This document shows positions 23,598 through 35,655 of a stretch of 64,000 bases of DNA, piece after piece (the first letter of the stretch is position 1; every line of letters starts with the position of its first letter). The notes under the pieces are model-generated. The model saw only the letters and a list, made by a program, of their open reading frames with translations, ran no database searches and was not told where the DNA came from. The stretch covers positions 989,776 to 1,053,775 of the forward strand of contig VZSE01002451.1 of the NCBI GenBank assembly GCA_013398275.1, read 5' to 3'. This DNA is from Promerops cafer. Lineage: Eukaryota; Chordata; Aves; Passeriformes; Nectariniidae. The position numbers were made by a program, and so were the translations under genes.

Positions 23598-25979
23598 TTT
23601 TATGGACGCTCCAGAAGGTTTTTCCTATTTCTTGACCTATTCTTGCTCATGTTTTCCATACTCAGACAGCACCTTGGTGGCTGAGAAGCTGTTGTTCTCT
23701 GTATCACACACCCCACCTGAAGGCAAGAGAGAGAACAGACCGAAACAGAAAGAGCAAAGGAGAACAGAACTTAAACTCACATAAAAAAATAATTGCATAA
23801 AAGGGGAATCTTGCTTCCTAAAATAGGCTGGCACCAGGCTGTAACATGAGACCCTTTTGCTGGTGCCAGATGAGGAGAGTGAGCTCAACATGACCGCCTG
23901 CCCTTACAAGAACTCAGCCTGGACAACACAGAGCTCTCTCTGCTGCGGCTCAAGACCTTTGATTTCAGAAGAAAGCAATAAACAGCACCTTGCTTCAAAA
24001 GTCTCACGATCCATAGAAATTAAACTTGGCCAGTTCAAAAGGCTATTATTAATGTGCCTTCTTGTGCAGATATGATCTCAAGAAAAACACACATCTAGGC
24101 CTAATAATAACAAATAATAGAGTTATTCATACAGCTGCTGCTTACACGATGGCAATTTCCCCATAATTGCAGGCACAGGGAATGGGCACACAAACAGCAG
24201 TCTGTAGTGCCTCTGCCTACTCAGGGCTTGGGTTGAAGCTATTTCTTGTAGGTACATAAACTTTTGGGAAGAGAAGTATTTCGAACTCCAGCAGAACCTC
24301 GATAAAGCTCTCCTGCATCCCTGCCTGATGCTGTGTTCACACCAGGAGAACACAAGGAAAAGACAAACAAAAGGCATGGGCACAAAGGTGTTTCAGAGGG
24401 AGAATGGTTTCTGGGCAGTGGTGAGATATTCAGACCTGAGAACCCTTTGGTCAGCTGTAGACAGAGTAAAAAGGCTCAGGAGAGGTGGCTGTAAAGTCAC
24501 CTCCAGGACCTGGACCTTGGCACCCTCCTCAGCAGGGCCAGGGCACAGGAAATGGTGCTGGCCATCACACAGTGCTCATTACGTTGTTAAGGCCACCTGC
24601 AGAGTGCAAACAGGGCAGGGAGGGAGCCTCGTGTCTCTCCCGTGGCTCCTGCACCTCCAGGCAGCCACCCACGGCCATGTAACCATTACCTGTCTGCTCC
24701 TCACACCTTTGTGTGCATTTGTTCCCTTCCTGGGGGCTGGCTCGCAGTGCCACAGCCCTGAGCCAGGGACCAAGCACAGCTGCCTCTCCCGAGGAACTTG
24801 TTCATGGCCATGGCATTGTTGAGAGGTGATAAAAGCAAATTATTTGCTAGCCAAGCTGGAGGGCTGGGGGAGCTAATCCCACCCTCCACCCAGGAGAACA
24901 CAGATCAGATGGGTGACAGGGGGAGATGCTGGGCACTCCCCCTCCTCATCCCACATCAGCAGGAAGACACCTGCAAGGTAAAGAGGAGGAAGAATCTCCC
25001 AGGCAAGGGTTGTCTCTCATGGCGCTTCTGCTTTCTCCCAAATCCCATCAATGGCCTAGGGACAACTTGGCTTATTTGGTAAACAAGGTGGATGCTGCAA
25101 AGGTAATTCCCTCATTGGGAAATGTTTTCCAGCTCAGAGCAGCTGCATTTCCAGTCACCCTGGGCTGCACACCTTGGGTGACACCAAGGGACGCCGCACA
25201 AACAGACAGCAACGTGTGCAGCGTGCTGCGTGTCCAAGCACCCACGGGGCTGGCAGCCTTCAGAGGAAAAAGAGGAGGGGTGAATGCATCCCTGCAGGCT
25301 TGAATGCACCCTGACTTGTGGATGGTGCCTTTGCTCTTCCCTCTGTCTCATTATTTTCCTGTCCTGGTGGCCCAGCACTCAGCTGAGGTGCTGGAACAGA
25401 CCTTGGAGGGGGCTGCCACAAAGAGATGGCAGCAGGAGATGGGAAAACTCCTCGGCCCTTTGATTTTCCCCCCACATCCAGAGGGGATCCTCGTTTTTAA
25501 CCCAGTTACCATTATAATTTCAGAGCCCAGGACTGCATTTGGGACCCCAAATTCCCACCTTGGATGTCATCTAGTCCTGAGTGCTGAGACCAGAGGAAAT
25601 TCTAAAGGTGCCTGGAGCTGCCAGCAGGAAAATCATCTCCACTCCTCTTCCAGGGGCTGCTGGCTTGTGCCAGACTTTATTTCCCAAGACCCGACTGAAA
25701 ATCACCTGTGATTTGAGTTGATAAAAGTTCTTCTGAATTTCAGGAATATGCAACCACATTTGCAGCACAGACTCAGGGAAAATCTCTTTGGATGGTTTTG
25801 GTTTCCTGGAGATGACCCACCCAGCTGAAGGGCTGGGGTTTGTCCCATTGCCAGGTTGCAGGGGCTGAGGTTCCTCAGTCAAACCCCAAGATCCAGGCAC
25901 TCTAAGGAAGAGGGCAGTGTGTTTTTCCCAGTTTCAGCACTACCAATTTGTCCATTTCCCAGTGCTGCTGGTTGGGAGG
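23598..25979. other. Non-coding sequence
   Basis: No gene recognised. Open frames here are short and show no domain. Confidence 0.55.
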
Positions 25980-26205
25980 TTTACATTGGTTATTAGAAAA
26001 TATTTCTTCACCAAAAGGTTTATCGGGTGTTGGAATAGGCCACCCGGGGCAGTGATGGAGTCACCATCCCTGGAGGGATTTAAAAGATGTGTAGATGTGG
26101 CACTTGAGGACATGGTTTGGTGGTGACCTGGGCAGTCCTGGGCTAGTAGCTGGACTCAATGACCTCAAAGGGCTTTTCCAACCTAAATGATTCCATAATA
26201 TAATG
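25980..26205 (+). mobile_element. CR1 LINE fragment, diverged subfamily (sense)
   Basis: It contains AATATTTCTTCACCAAAAGG, GGAATAGGCCACCCGGGGCA, CACCATCCCTGGAGGGATT and ends CTTTTCCAACCTAAATGATTCC, the 3' end of an older CR1 type. Confidence 0.85.
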
Positions 26206-27509
26206 ATTTTTTCTGTGTGATCTCTACAGAATGGCCACCCCACTGACGAGCACAACATATGCCAGTCCATAAAGTCCTTCCACCACCCAGACTCAGTTCC
26301 CAAAAGCATAATGAGGCTCTTTGAGGTGAAAAACCTCCCTCCTGCTCCCCACCCTAGAGCCCAGGAGCACACACCTCACACGTTCTGGGTGCTCCGCAGC
26401 CCCACGGCTCCCAGGGACCAGCCCAGGTCTGCCTCACCCAGCCCAGGTCTCACCTCTGCGCTGCAATGCAGACATATCCTCAGGGCATGTCTATCCATCC
26501 TGCTCAGGCTGCTCAGGAGCTGGCAGGGAGCAAGTCAGGTCTGGTTTGGGAGCTGCTGAGTGGCACTGGGGTGCAGAGCCAGCCGAATTTGCCTGGGCAC
26601 TGTGCCGGCTGCAGCGGCTCCGCAGCTCAGGGCCGGGGCAGGAGGCTGCACAGAGCTGCTCCTCCACAGCCTCCTGCTCCTCCACCGCTCCCCATGGCTC
26701 CCCAAGAGCTGTGCCACACTCCCACCCACCCCTCGTCCTGCTTTCCTCTGCTTCTGCTGGCATCTTGCCCTCCCAAAGCTGGCACGTCCCTGCTCTTTCT
26801 GCAGCGAGGCCTTCAGGAGCACTGCAGGACCTCTGGGGTCATGCATGGCTCTTGCCCCCTAATTCAGAGCCACAAGGACTGATCATTTTGGAGAAGCTGA
26901 AGTGATTCACTGGCAGGCTTGCCTGCTGTTTTATTAACTCAGTTTTTTTCATCTGCAATTTCAGGTGGTGCAATTTTGAGATCAAAGCCCTGCCCTGCTC
27001 TAATGGCTCCGTGTAAGCCCGGCCTTCACATGCACAGGAGGCTCTGCCTCCAGGAAAGATGTGAGACTCAGCCTCAGCCAACATGAACCGATCCACAGAG
27101 AAGGCAAAACTGGACTAAATGTTGCTCTCACTCATCCCCATCCAAAGTTAATTGGCTTTAATGTGGGAAGAACATACCTGCTCGACTGATCTTGGTCAGG
27201 CCAGGCCCTGCAGTGTATTTAAGAAAACCCACTGGATAGTGCTGCCTGTGAAACTGCTGCCTAGGAGAGCAGGAGCAGCTGGAGAGTGTCCTGAATGGAC
27301 AAACAGAGGGCAGCACACGAGGCAGGGGCTGCTCCATCTCCTAGCAGCAAGAGGAATGTTTGTGTTGGGCTCCAGGGGCAATACCCAGCTCCAATTTGTT
27401 TAAAGATGTTGTTATCTTGTTTCTTCAACGTATTACCAGCAGTCCCATGTGTGCCTTTCCTCCCCTGCTTCTGCAGGACTGGAAGATTTTAAATGGGGCC
27501 AAGGCTACC
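26206..27509. other. Non-coding sequence
   Basis: No gene recognised. GC-rich around 26540-26720. A short direct duplication of the AGCCCAGGTCT type lies at 26415-26450. Confidence 0.55.
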
Positions 27510-27830
27510 ATAGAACCATAAAATAGTTTAAGTTGAGCTTAAAGACCATCCACTTCCAACCCCCCTGCAATGAACAGGGACACCTTCCACTAGTCCAGCT
27601 TGCTCAGAGCCCTGTCCAACCTGGCCTTGAACACTTCCAGGGATGGGGCATCCACCCTCCCTGGGCAACCTGTGCTGGTGTTTTACCACCCACATCATAA
27701 GAAGATTTCTTCCTTATATCAAGTCTGAATCATTCCTATTTTAATTTGAAACCACTGCTCCTTGTCCTGTCACAACAGGCCCTGCTAGAATGTCTTTCCT
27801 CTTCAATTTTTGAAGTCCCCATCTAAGGTA
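27510..27830 (-). mobile_element. CR1 LINE fragment (antisense)
   Basis: It starts CATAGAACCATAAAATAG, followed by CAGGGACACCTTCCACTAG, CCAACCTGGCCTTGAACACT, TTTCTTCCTTATATCAAG and CCTTGTCCTGTCACAACAGG. Confidence 0.93.
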
Positions 27831-29346
27831 GAACAGACCTCCCAGGCAGCTGGAGATGCTGGTAGATGTTGCCCAACATCCTTCAACACATCAGGAGGAG
27901 CAGAACCTGCAGCTGGGCAAACCCTGAAGATTAACCTCAGGTGAACCTGCACAGAAGGGTAGTGAGCCTTAATTTTGGCTTAGACCTGCCATAGTAAAGC
28001 TTGGCTTAAATTGTTTAGGAATTGTTCTATGATAAAATGAAGCCAGTCAGAAACAGGTGCATTTCTGCACAGCAATTCTGGGCAGGAAAACAACAGGGTA
28101 TGGGCAGTCTCACCAGTTACATTGGAATGTAAACGTGGTCTCTACAGGGCATGGTTGAAATCCCCAGCCTGAGGGCACAGGAGAAGATCCTAAGGGTGTC
28201 CTAGCTGGATCAGAGTCAGCTCCCCCTTAGAGCAGGGTCCCCTGAGCACGGCCCTCCCCCTTGGGTGCTGGCTGAGGCCATCTGTGTGACAGCTCAGGAG
28301 TCACTGACTCAGGAGCAAACCAGCCTCCTCCAGATCTGAGATGAGCCCAATCCTGCTCTCATAGACCTAGTCCATCATTCCTCATTTACAAAAAAGCACT
28401 GACTCTTTTTGTTCTCTCACATGAGCCAGCAAGCAGCAGCACCAGGCTGAAAGGGGTCTCTTTCCTGTTAGAAGCTGTATTTATTTGATGTGTGTGTTGC
28501 TGATAAAGCACAGGCTGTGGTTTAACAAATCCGTGCAGCAGTCCTGATCACAGCCCCTCTGAGCAAAGGGCTGCTGGATGCTGGATGTTTCCTTATCTAA
28601 TCTTTCACACTTCAGCATTTCTTCATGTAAAGCATTGATAATTAAAAATGCAGAAGGGGATGATCATGAGGAGAGATTAAAGAACTTGAACAAAACAGTT
28701 GAGACAACAATAGCATTACATTCCAGGGAACAGTGTCTTCTATTAACTGACTGCTGTGCAGCAGTGCTGAGGGATCCCAAGCTATGGCTCCAAATCCCTC
28801 TGTGTTAGGTGACAAGAGCTGCTATAAAAAGCAGACAAACTCCCTACAGGATGCAAAAGGCTGCCCAGCAGCTGTTTACATCTCCAATTTATCTGACACA
28901 GATCCTTAATTTCTTCTTAGTTTGTTGCTGAATTCCAAAGGTTGATAAAAAGCTCCCTGAATCAAGATTTGAGGCACTCTATTCTTCGAGCTACTCTGCA
29001 TTTTATAAAAAAAGAGGTTTACATCAGATGAGACATCAGTTAAAAATAACTGGGAAATATCAAGTAATCATAAGTACATGTCCCACAGGTTTGCATATCT
29101 TGAATACTGAAATGACTCTCACTAAGCAATGAGTCTCATTTTTGCCCTTGGAAATATCATACACAATTCCTTCTGTTTTGATGGGGGTTTTATTTTGGAA
29201 AGCTGTCTTAATAGACACTGCTCAGTGTTTGTGTCAGAGAAGGCAGACAAAAAACCTCTGCTTTGCAGCTGGAGTAGGATGGGATATGAGGTTAGTCCTT
29301 GTGGGTTTTCTCCTTAGGAAAAAACCCCTTTTTCTTAGTTTTTTTC
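27831..29346. other. Non-coding sequence
   Basis: No gene or repeat family recognised. Confidence 0.55.
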
Positions 29347-29443
29347 TGTGCTGGCTTTGGCTGAGGTGGAGTTAATTTTCTTCGTAGGAGTTAGTATGGA
29401 GCTGTGTTTTGGATTGTGCTGAAAACTGCGTAGATAATACAGA
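29347..29443 (+). mobile_element. Endogenous retrovirus LTR fragment (avian ERVL-like)
   Basis: The start TGTGCTGGCTTTGGCTG and the following GGAGTTAATTTTCTTC and GCTGTGTTTTGGATT blocks resemble the 5' end of a solo LTR common in bird genomes. The element is truncated after about 95 bp and has no internal viral genes. The family name is from memory and should be tested with RepeatMasker. Confidence 0.55.
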
Positions 29444-29784
29444 GCCTCATCCTTCATAAAAACAGGAAAGCACTGGACTCCAAATGAAGGATAAGCAGCA
29501 AGGAATCCAGACTTTCAGCTATGAGTTCCACAATAAAAACCCCACAGGCTTTCTTCATTATGGCCCAAGAAGCACCAGGGCTCTACCTGAAGAGTAAAAA
29601 TTGCTCCTACTGCACATGGAGACCCAAGAGCATCCCTGTACAAGAGCCCAAACCTGTCTTAAACTGCATAAGCAGCCATTAGCCAAAAATCCCATCTACC
29701 GTTCCCCACCCGTGTAGCTGCAAACACTTTAGAAAGGAGAAAAAGCAGCAGACACCATTTATTTATCATTTATTATCGTGGACA

Positions 29785-30030
29785 CAATTCCTCAGCACAA
29801 TCACACTCCTGGTAAAGAAATACTTCCTCCTAAAGCTCCCCTGGTGTAGCTTTGAACCATTCCCACATGTCCTATCACTGGATACCAGGGAGAAGAGCTC
29901 AGCACGTCCCTTTCCATGTCCCAGGAAGTTGATTCCAAATGAGACAAGCCCAACATCCTCAGCCATTCCTCCTAGGACGTGCCTTCCAGCTTTGTTACCC
30001 TCCTCTGGATGCATTCAAGGAGCTTCAGCT
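29785..30030 (-). mobile_element. Diverged CR1 LINE fragment (antisense)
   Basis: It contains CCTATCACTGGATACCAGGG, GAAGAGCTCAGCACGTCCC, GACAAGCCCAACATCCTCAG and GTTACCCTCCTCTGGATGC, typical of the antisense body of older CR1 copies. Confidence 0.7.
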
Positions 30031-33000
30031 AAAAAAAAAATCATAATGAAAGAAACGAGTCAGACTGGACACTTTATAAACTAGAATAAAGACCCACAGC
30101 AAATATGGTGAAGTGAACGTGGAGCATGAGACAATTGAGATGTAACACACAATGAGGAATTCAACAAATAAAAAAGCCCTCAATGTTAGGATGCATTAAT
30201 TTGTTAAGCTAATCCCTCTGCTAGTATTTGCCCTAACTGATTTAATGCCTAAATTAAATTTGAGATGAATTTGAGATGCAGGCAGGAAGGGGGGAAGGCA
30301 CACCAGAGGAGGTGAAAAGGATCAGAAGCAGCATTTTTTTCCACTATAACCTCTCATGTTTTACAGCTCTATCTCATCAGAGCCCACGATCCCACACAGG
30401 ATAACCTTCAGCAGCTGAGTTTGCAGGTTGTCCTACAAGACATGCTGTCAATCACTGTATCAGCCATTGCCCTCTTTATTTTTCTCATGCTTGTGTTCCA
30501 AATCAGACTTTCTCAGCAAAGCTGCTGTTCAGTCTCAGGGAGGGTTAAATGGTTTTCCAGCTGATCCTTGGCCACAGTTTCTTTCCACTCTGCTCAAAGC
30601 AAGGGCCAAATCCGAGCCTGGCTGAGCGCCCTCTGCTTTCAGTATTACTTGATAAGTTCCTTTTGTCTGGAAAACCCTTCAGATTTATCTCCCACTCCTC
30701 CCAGGCAGAGATAAGAGCCAAATCCCAAGCACCTTTGCTGAACATGTGCAGCTCAGATGGTGGGGGAGCACAGCAGGGCTCTGTTTCCATGTGCAGGCAT
30801 ACAAGACCCAAAGTCCTCTGTTGTTTCCTACTTGTTACACAGCCCAGCCTGGTCCAGATATGTCACTGAGTGACCCAATGAGACCTCATTTTGCACTAAT
30901 TAAGCTTTGTCAATGTAATTCCTGCACAGCAATGAGTGCTGGTTTAGGGCTCTCAGGGGAAGCCCACAAGATTCCACCTACATCTGTGCCTTCCAGATTT
31001 TCCCTCCTGGCCCAGCAAACTTGGCAAAACCATTTTGATTTCTCCTCAAGTGGGCTGTGAAAAATGGAGATTCTCATCTGAGAGCAGGTCTCCAAAGACT
31101 TCTGCAGAGGATGCGAGCCTGGCTCCCACGGCCACGCCAGCCCCAAGGCTCCCATCCCAGAGGGCATCCTCAGCTGGAAGCATTCCATGGCCTCAGCAGA
31201 GCAGGAGGGATTAAACCAGGATGGCTGACTGACAGAAATGATAAAACCAGATTAGGAGATCTAATCTCGAGGCAGCAGGAGCAACTGATGGGAAGGCCAG
31301 CTGTGAAAATCGCTTTCATTTACACAAGGCTCGAGAATGGGCCAAAAATGCTACTGTAGGATGATGTCTGGTATCACATGAGTTGGTTAGAAAATATTTG
31401 AAGGATTATTACAATACAGCATTTCTCCAATCAATCAGCAAATTCCTGACAAAACATACAGTGGAGTCCATGGGAAAAGCCAACTGCGTTCAGCAGGCAT
31501 TGGGAAAAAAAAGTGGAAAATTATCCTAATGCACAGGCTTGTAATAGGACACAAGTAAAATGATATCCCTGCTTATAAAAGCAGCCATAGCAAGACTGTA
31601 AAATTAAACTGAGGCACACACACACAATACAGCCTAAGCAAAATATGATACCCCTGACTATCTAGCACTACTGCTGCACACATCTAGTTAGGGTGTCGTG
31701 AGGCTGCTGCTCAGGAACACAAAATAGAGACCAAAGATTGTTATTTCTCATGGAGGAGGTTTTGGGTTGTTTGTTTTTAACATGGATGGTTAAATTTATG
31801 TTTATTTTCCCAATACGCTGCTGGGTTAGTAAAGAAAGCATTGGAGAGAGGTTGACTCAGAAGCCTGGGAAACAGGGAAGACACCCTTTATTTAATATGT
31901 GTGGTTTGTGGTTAATCTTCTGATGGGTAAGATAAGAGTAACGTCCTTTTGGTGACGATACTTTGGCCCTTTGGCCCTAACTCGCTGTGATTTTTCCATG
32001 GCAGTATGACACTCGGGTTGGAGGGGCATTTCCCTTTGGAATGCTGCAAGCTGCTGTTTGCACACACATTTGAGAGGGTTTTGTACACATCCAGGTTGCT
32101 GTGCTGTGAAGAGTTCCCCCGCTTTAGCTGATGGGGCCGTGGGAGAGGCCTCAACTCCCTATGGAAGCACAGGAATTCCAGGCTCCATCGACGCCAGGGA
32201 AAGCCTGGGTGCACAGAATTCCTGCGGAGCAGCCAAGGGACAAGGACTTCTTGGACAATGGCAACTTGTGCTAAAGCCTCTAGCAATTATTTCTCATCAG
32301 AGCTGCTGGATAATTAAGGCTCCTCTCCAAATGAGTGCGACAGCTCTCACACGTTCCCCACTGCGGCCAGGCCGAGCTCAGTGACCCACATAGACAGCGC
32401 TGCTGCAGCCTCGGATGAGCCTCCAGCTCACAGCCACTCTGGGATGCCACTCATGGAACCAAAATCTGTTTTGTGGCAGCCTTTGAAGACCATTACAGAC
32501 ATGGCACTTCTCATCCTCAAAGATGATCCTACCAGGATTGATGCGCAGTGAGGGGAACACGCACTTCTCTACCAGTCAACAAAAATCTGAATTTCTGAGT
32601 GTACATCCCAATGCAAAGGCCGTTTTGGCTGATTTTCCATCTCTAGGAGGCTCTGCAATTTATCTCTGATCTGATTGGGTTTCAGGCTGATGCAACAGAA
32701 GGGGAAAATCTCTTCTTCTCTTGTAAATAAACTTGCAAATAAATCGAGCCATCCTGTTGCCATGCCATCCTAATTCATAAGGCAAGATTTGCTCTCAGTT
32801 CCACCTCTCCTTGCTGTGCACAGGTCTAGGAATATATGAGAGACCATTCAGTGAATGTCTGCAACTCACACCCACTCCATCTTCATGCCACTGCAACCTA
32901 CACACTGCTAGATTCCACTCCCCGCACACATTTTCTTGATTCATGTTCAAAATCTGAGTGAGTTTTTATATTTGTCCAGACTTTTTTCCCTGCCTTGCTG

Positions 33001-35545
33001 GCTGCCACATGGCTGGAAAACAGATGCACAAAATGTTTGGGAAGGTCTTGATGAGCCCATGGCCACAGTGTGAGCCTCTTCCCTCCTGAAAGGTGATGCC
33101 TCTGTCACTGATTGTGGATATCCAAAGTTATTCAGGCTGCTCTCTCAAAAGTATATTCAGGGGGTGAGGGGGAGGGGGAAGAAGTTCTGTTGTCAGAAAT
33201 GGATTTTTAATTTGAGTTTTAGTCAACCATCTTGCTAATGCTACTGTGGTTTCCCACATCTCCTACCAAAACTCATTCCCAAGATGGAACCTAAAATGCT
33301 TTTCTTAAAACCTCTAAGATATTCTTGTGCATGGAATCTCTCAATCTTTTTTCCCCCAGTAGTTGATTTATTAAAAATACTTAATCTCAACTGGACCAGT
33401 TCCCAAAGAACTCACCCCAATGGCTTCTGAAGGAAGGGGAAGCCTCCATAAAATATCAGAGACAGAATTTCACAGCCATAACAGCGAGGGAAGCATCAAA
33501 TCTAGGGAAATAATCACATCGAGTTCCTGATGATCCTTATAATGTGGGAGATTATTTAAAGTCATACATCTTCCAGATTTTTTTTTCAGTTTAATAATAT
33601 TTGAAAGAAGCCACTCAAGCCTCTCCAACCAAGATTTCTGATGCAAGAACTCCCCACCACAGACCAAAAATAGCAGAATTATGAGCGCTAGAAGTGTCTA
33701 GCAAGGCTTTTTATTTTAATTCATATTTGAGAAAGGTTTCTAGCAGCTGGGGAAAGTAAGAGCTGTATTCATAAAACCCTTGGCTATTTGCCACACAAAT
33801 GGTGCTTTTATTGAGTGGGGGGCAGTGGTGGGGGGAAGGGGGGAATGTGCCCATTCCGCATCAGGAATGTGTTTCTCCGATGCATAAATCCTCCTCCTCT
33901 CCCCCAGCTGACTAAAGGAAACCTTTCTCAGTTTGCCACTGTGATGAGAGAGGGCGAGAGCGATTCCCTGAGAGTGCCAGGGCCAGGCAGAGAGAGGCAT
34001 TTCAGTTAAAACAGCACGGTTATTAAAAACACACACACAAACAGGACTATGTGCTACAGCCCGGCCCAGGGACAGCAGCGGGGACACATCTGTCAAAGGT
34101 ACAGCCAACCCATCATACTCACGGCCTGCCACCGAGTGTAATGCCCTGCCATAAATACAGACATTTTTCAGACCAGGTCTGAGAGTTTCCAGCCTAAAAT
34201 GCCCTCTCAGACACAGGCGGGGAGGAGGAATGAGTTACGAGGATGGGGAACTGAAACATAGACAGATTGAGGGCTAAATAAAAATAATATAATACCTAGG
34301 TTTACTTAAAAAGTGGTGATTGAAGGTGATATGTTGACACAACTGGAAATGGGAGCTAGAACTCCTGATTTCCCCCAGGTAAAGCTTTGTCCTGAACTGC
34401 AGGTACCACAAGGCACTAAAGATGCTCCCAAGATGTAGAGGAATATCAGCCCCATGGGTTGTTCTGGGCTTAGTGACTTCACAGCTCAACCCTGTTAAAA
34501 CTGGAGCACTTTGGGTTAATAAGAGAGGTCTAACTTTTGGCAGATTCCCAGGTGGGGAGCTTGAAAGCAAAAATAAAATAAAAGCCACTTAAACATTAGG
34601 GCTTGGCAGCAGCCAAGTGGAAGGTTTGGATGGGGATTTTTTGACTTTAGCTCAGCTCCATTTCTCCTACTTTGGGCACTCCAACCCTTAGCTGCACGTA
34701 ACCCTTGACAGCTTGCCCAGCATCCCACAGGGGCTGAACCCAAATCCTGAGGTCCTGGCTGAGACATGAACCAGGCACTGGACGTGCAGGGACTGAGCTC
34801 ACAGCATGCCTCCACCCCAGGCAGGAACATCTGCACTCCACAGCCCCATCCAAATAACAGATTCTGACACTTCAGTAAGCCTCTCTTCAAGTATTTCTTC
34901 ATTTCATGCCATCTGTGCGTGGTTTATTTTAGCCCCATTCTTTTCCTGGCCATTGTGGATGTGGAGAACATGCTGTTCAATACATGCTGTTCCTCACTGC
35001 ACTGTACAGAAAATGCTTCAGATGGGGCAAGGAAATCGTGGACTGAGGCTGCAAGGTCACAGATCTTTAAACAGCATTTCATACCAAGGTCAAAAAAGGC
35101 TGCACTGCACTGCACTGGCCTAAACTCTTCCTCAGCCTGTCCCTGGAATAGATGCTCATGGGTGCAAAGCAAAGGGTGAGGATAAACTTCAAACTCCTCC
35201 CCAGAAGCAAGTGCTTTCCCAGTGGAACTGGGATTATCTCACAGATTATGCCCTAAAAGAAAACATGCTTGGAAAATATGCTACTACAAGCAGCTTACAG
35301 TCACTGATTTTGCCTTCACCTCGCTAAGTTGTCTTCCAGAATTTGCTGCTGAGGCTACAAAGTTTCTGCAGGAACTGTACTGCCCATAACTTGTGAAAAA
35401 AAGGAGGGTAAACCAGCATGAAAATAAAAAAATACACCCTGACCTTTCCATATAACTCACCTCACACCCATACTGGGCTTCATATTTGTGGACAAAGCCT
35501 AAAAGACTGATTGCATAATTGCACAAAAGGGATTAGTGCATAGAG
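30031..35545. other. Non-coding sequence
   Basis: About 5.5 kb with no gene recognised. Open frames are short and lack domains. A short CA run lies at about 31615-31625, and 33160-33185 is a G-rich low-complexity stretch. Confidence 0.55.
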
Positions 35546-35655
35546 GATCATAGAATTTTTAAGGCTGGACAAGACCTCTAGGATCACAGAGCCCAGCCAC
35601 AACTATCTGCTTTAAAAATAACCCCCCAACCAAACCATCACACTGATCACAGGGC
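35546..35655 (-). mobile_element. Diverged CR1 LINE fragment (antisense)
   Basis: GGATCATAGAATTTTTAAGG, GGACAAGACCTCTAGGATCA and CCAGCCACAACTATCTG match the 3' end of an older CR1 type in reverse. Only about 110 bp is recognisable. Confidence 0.75.
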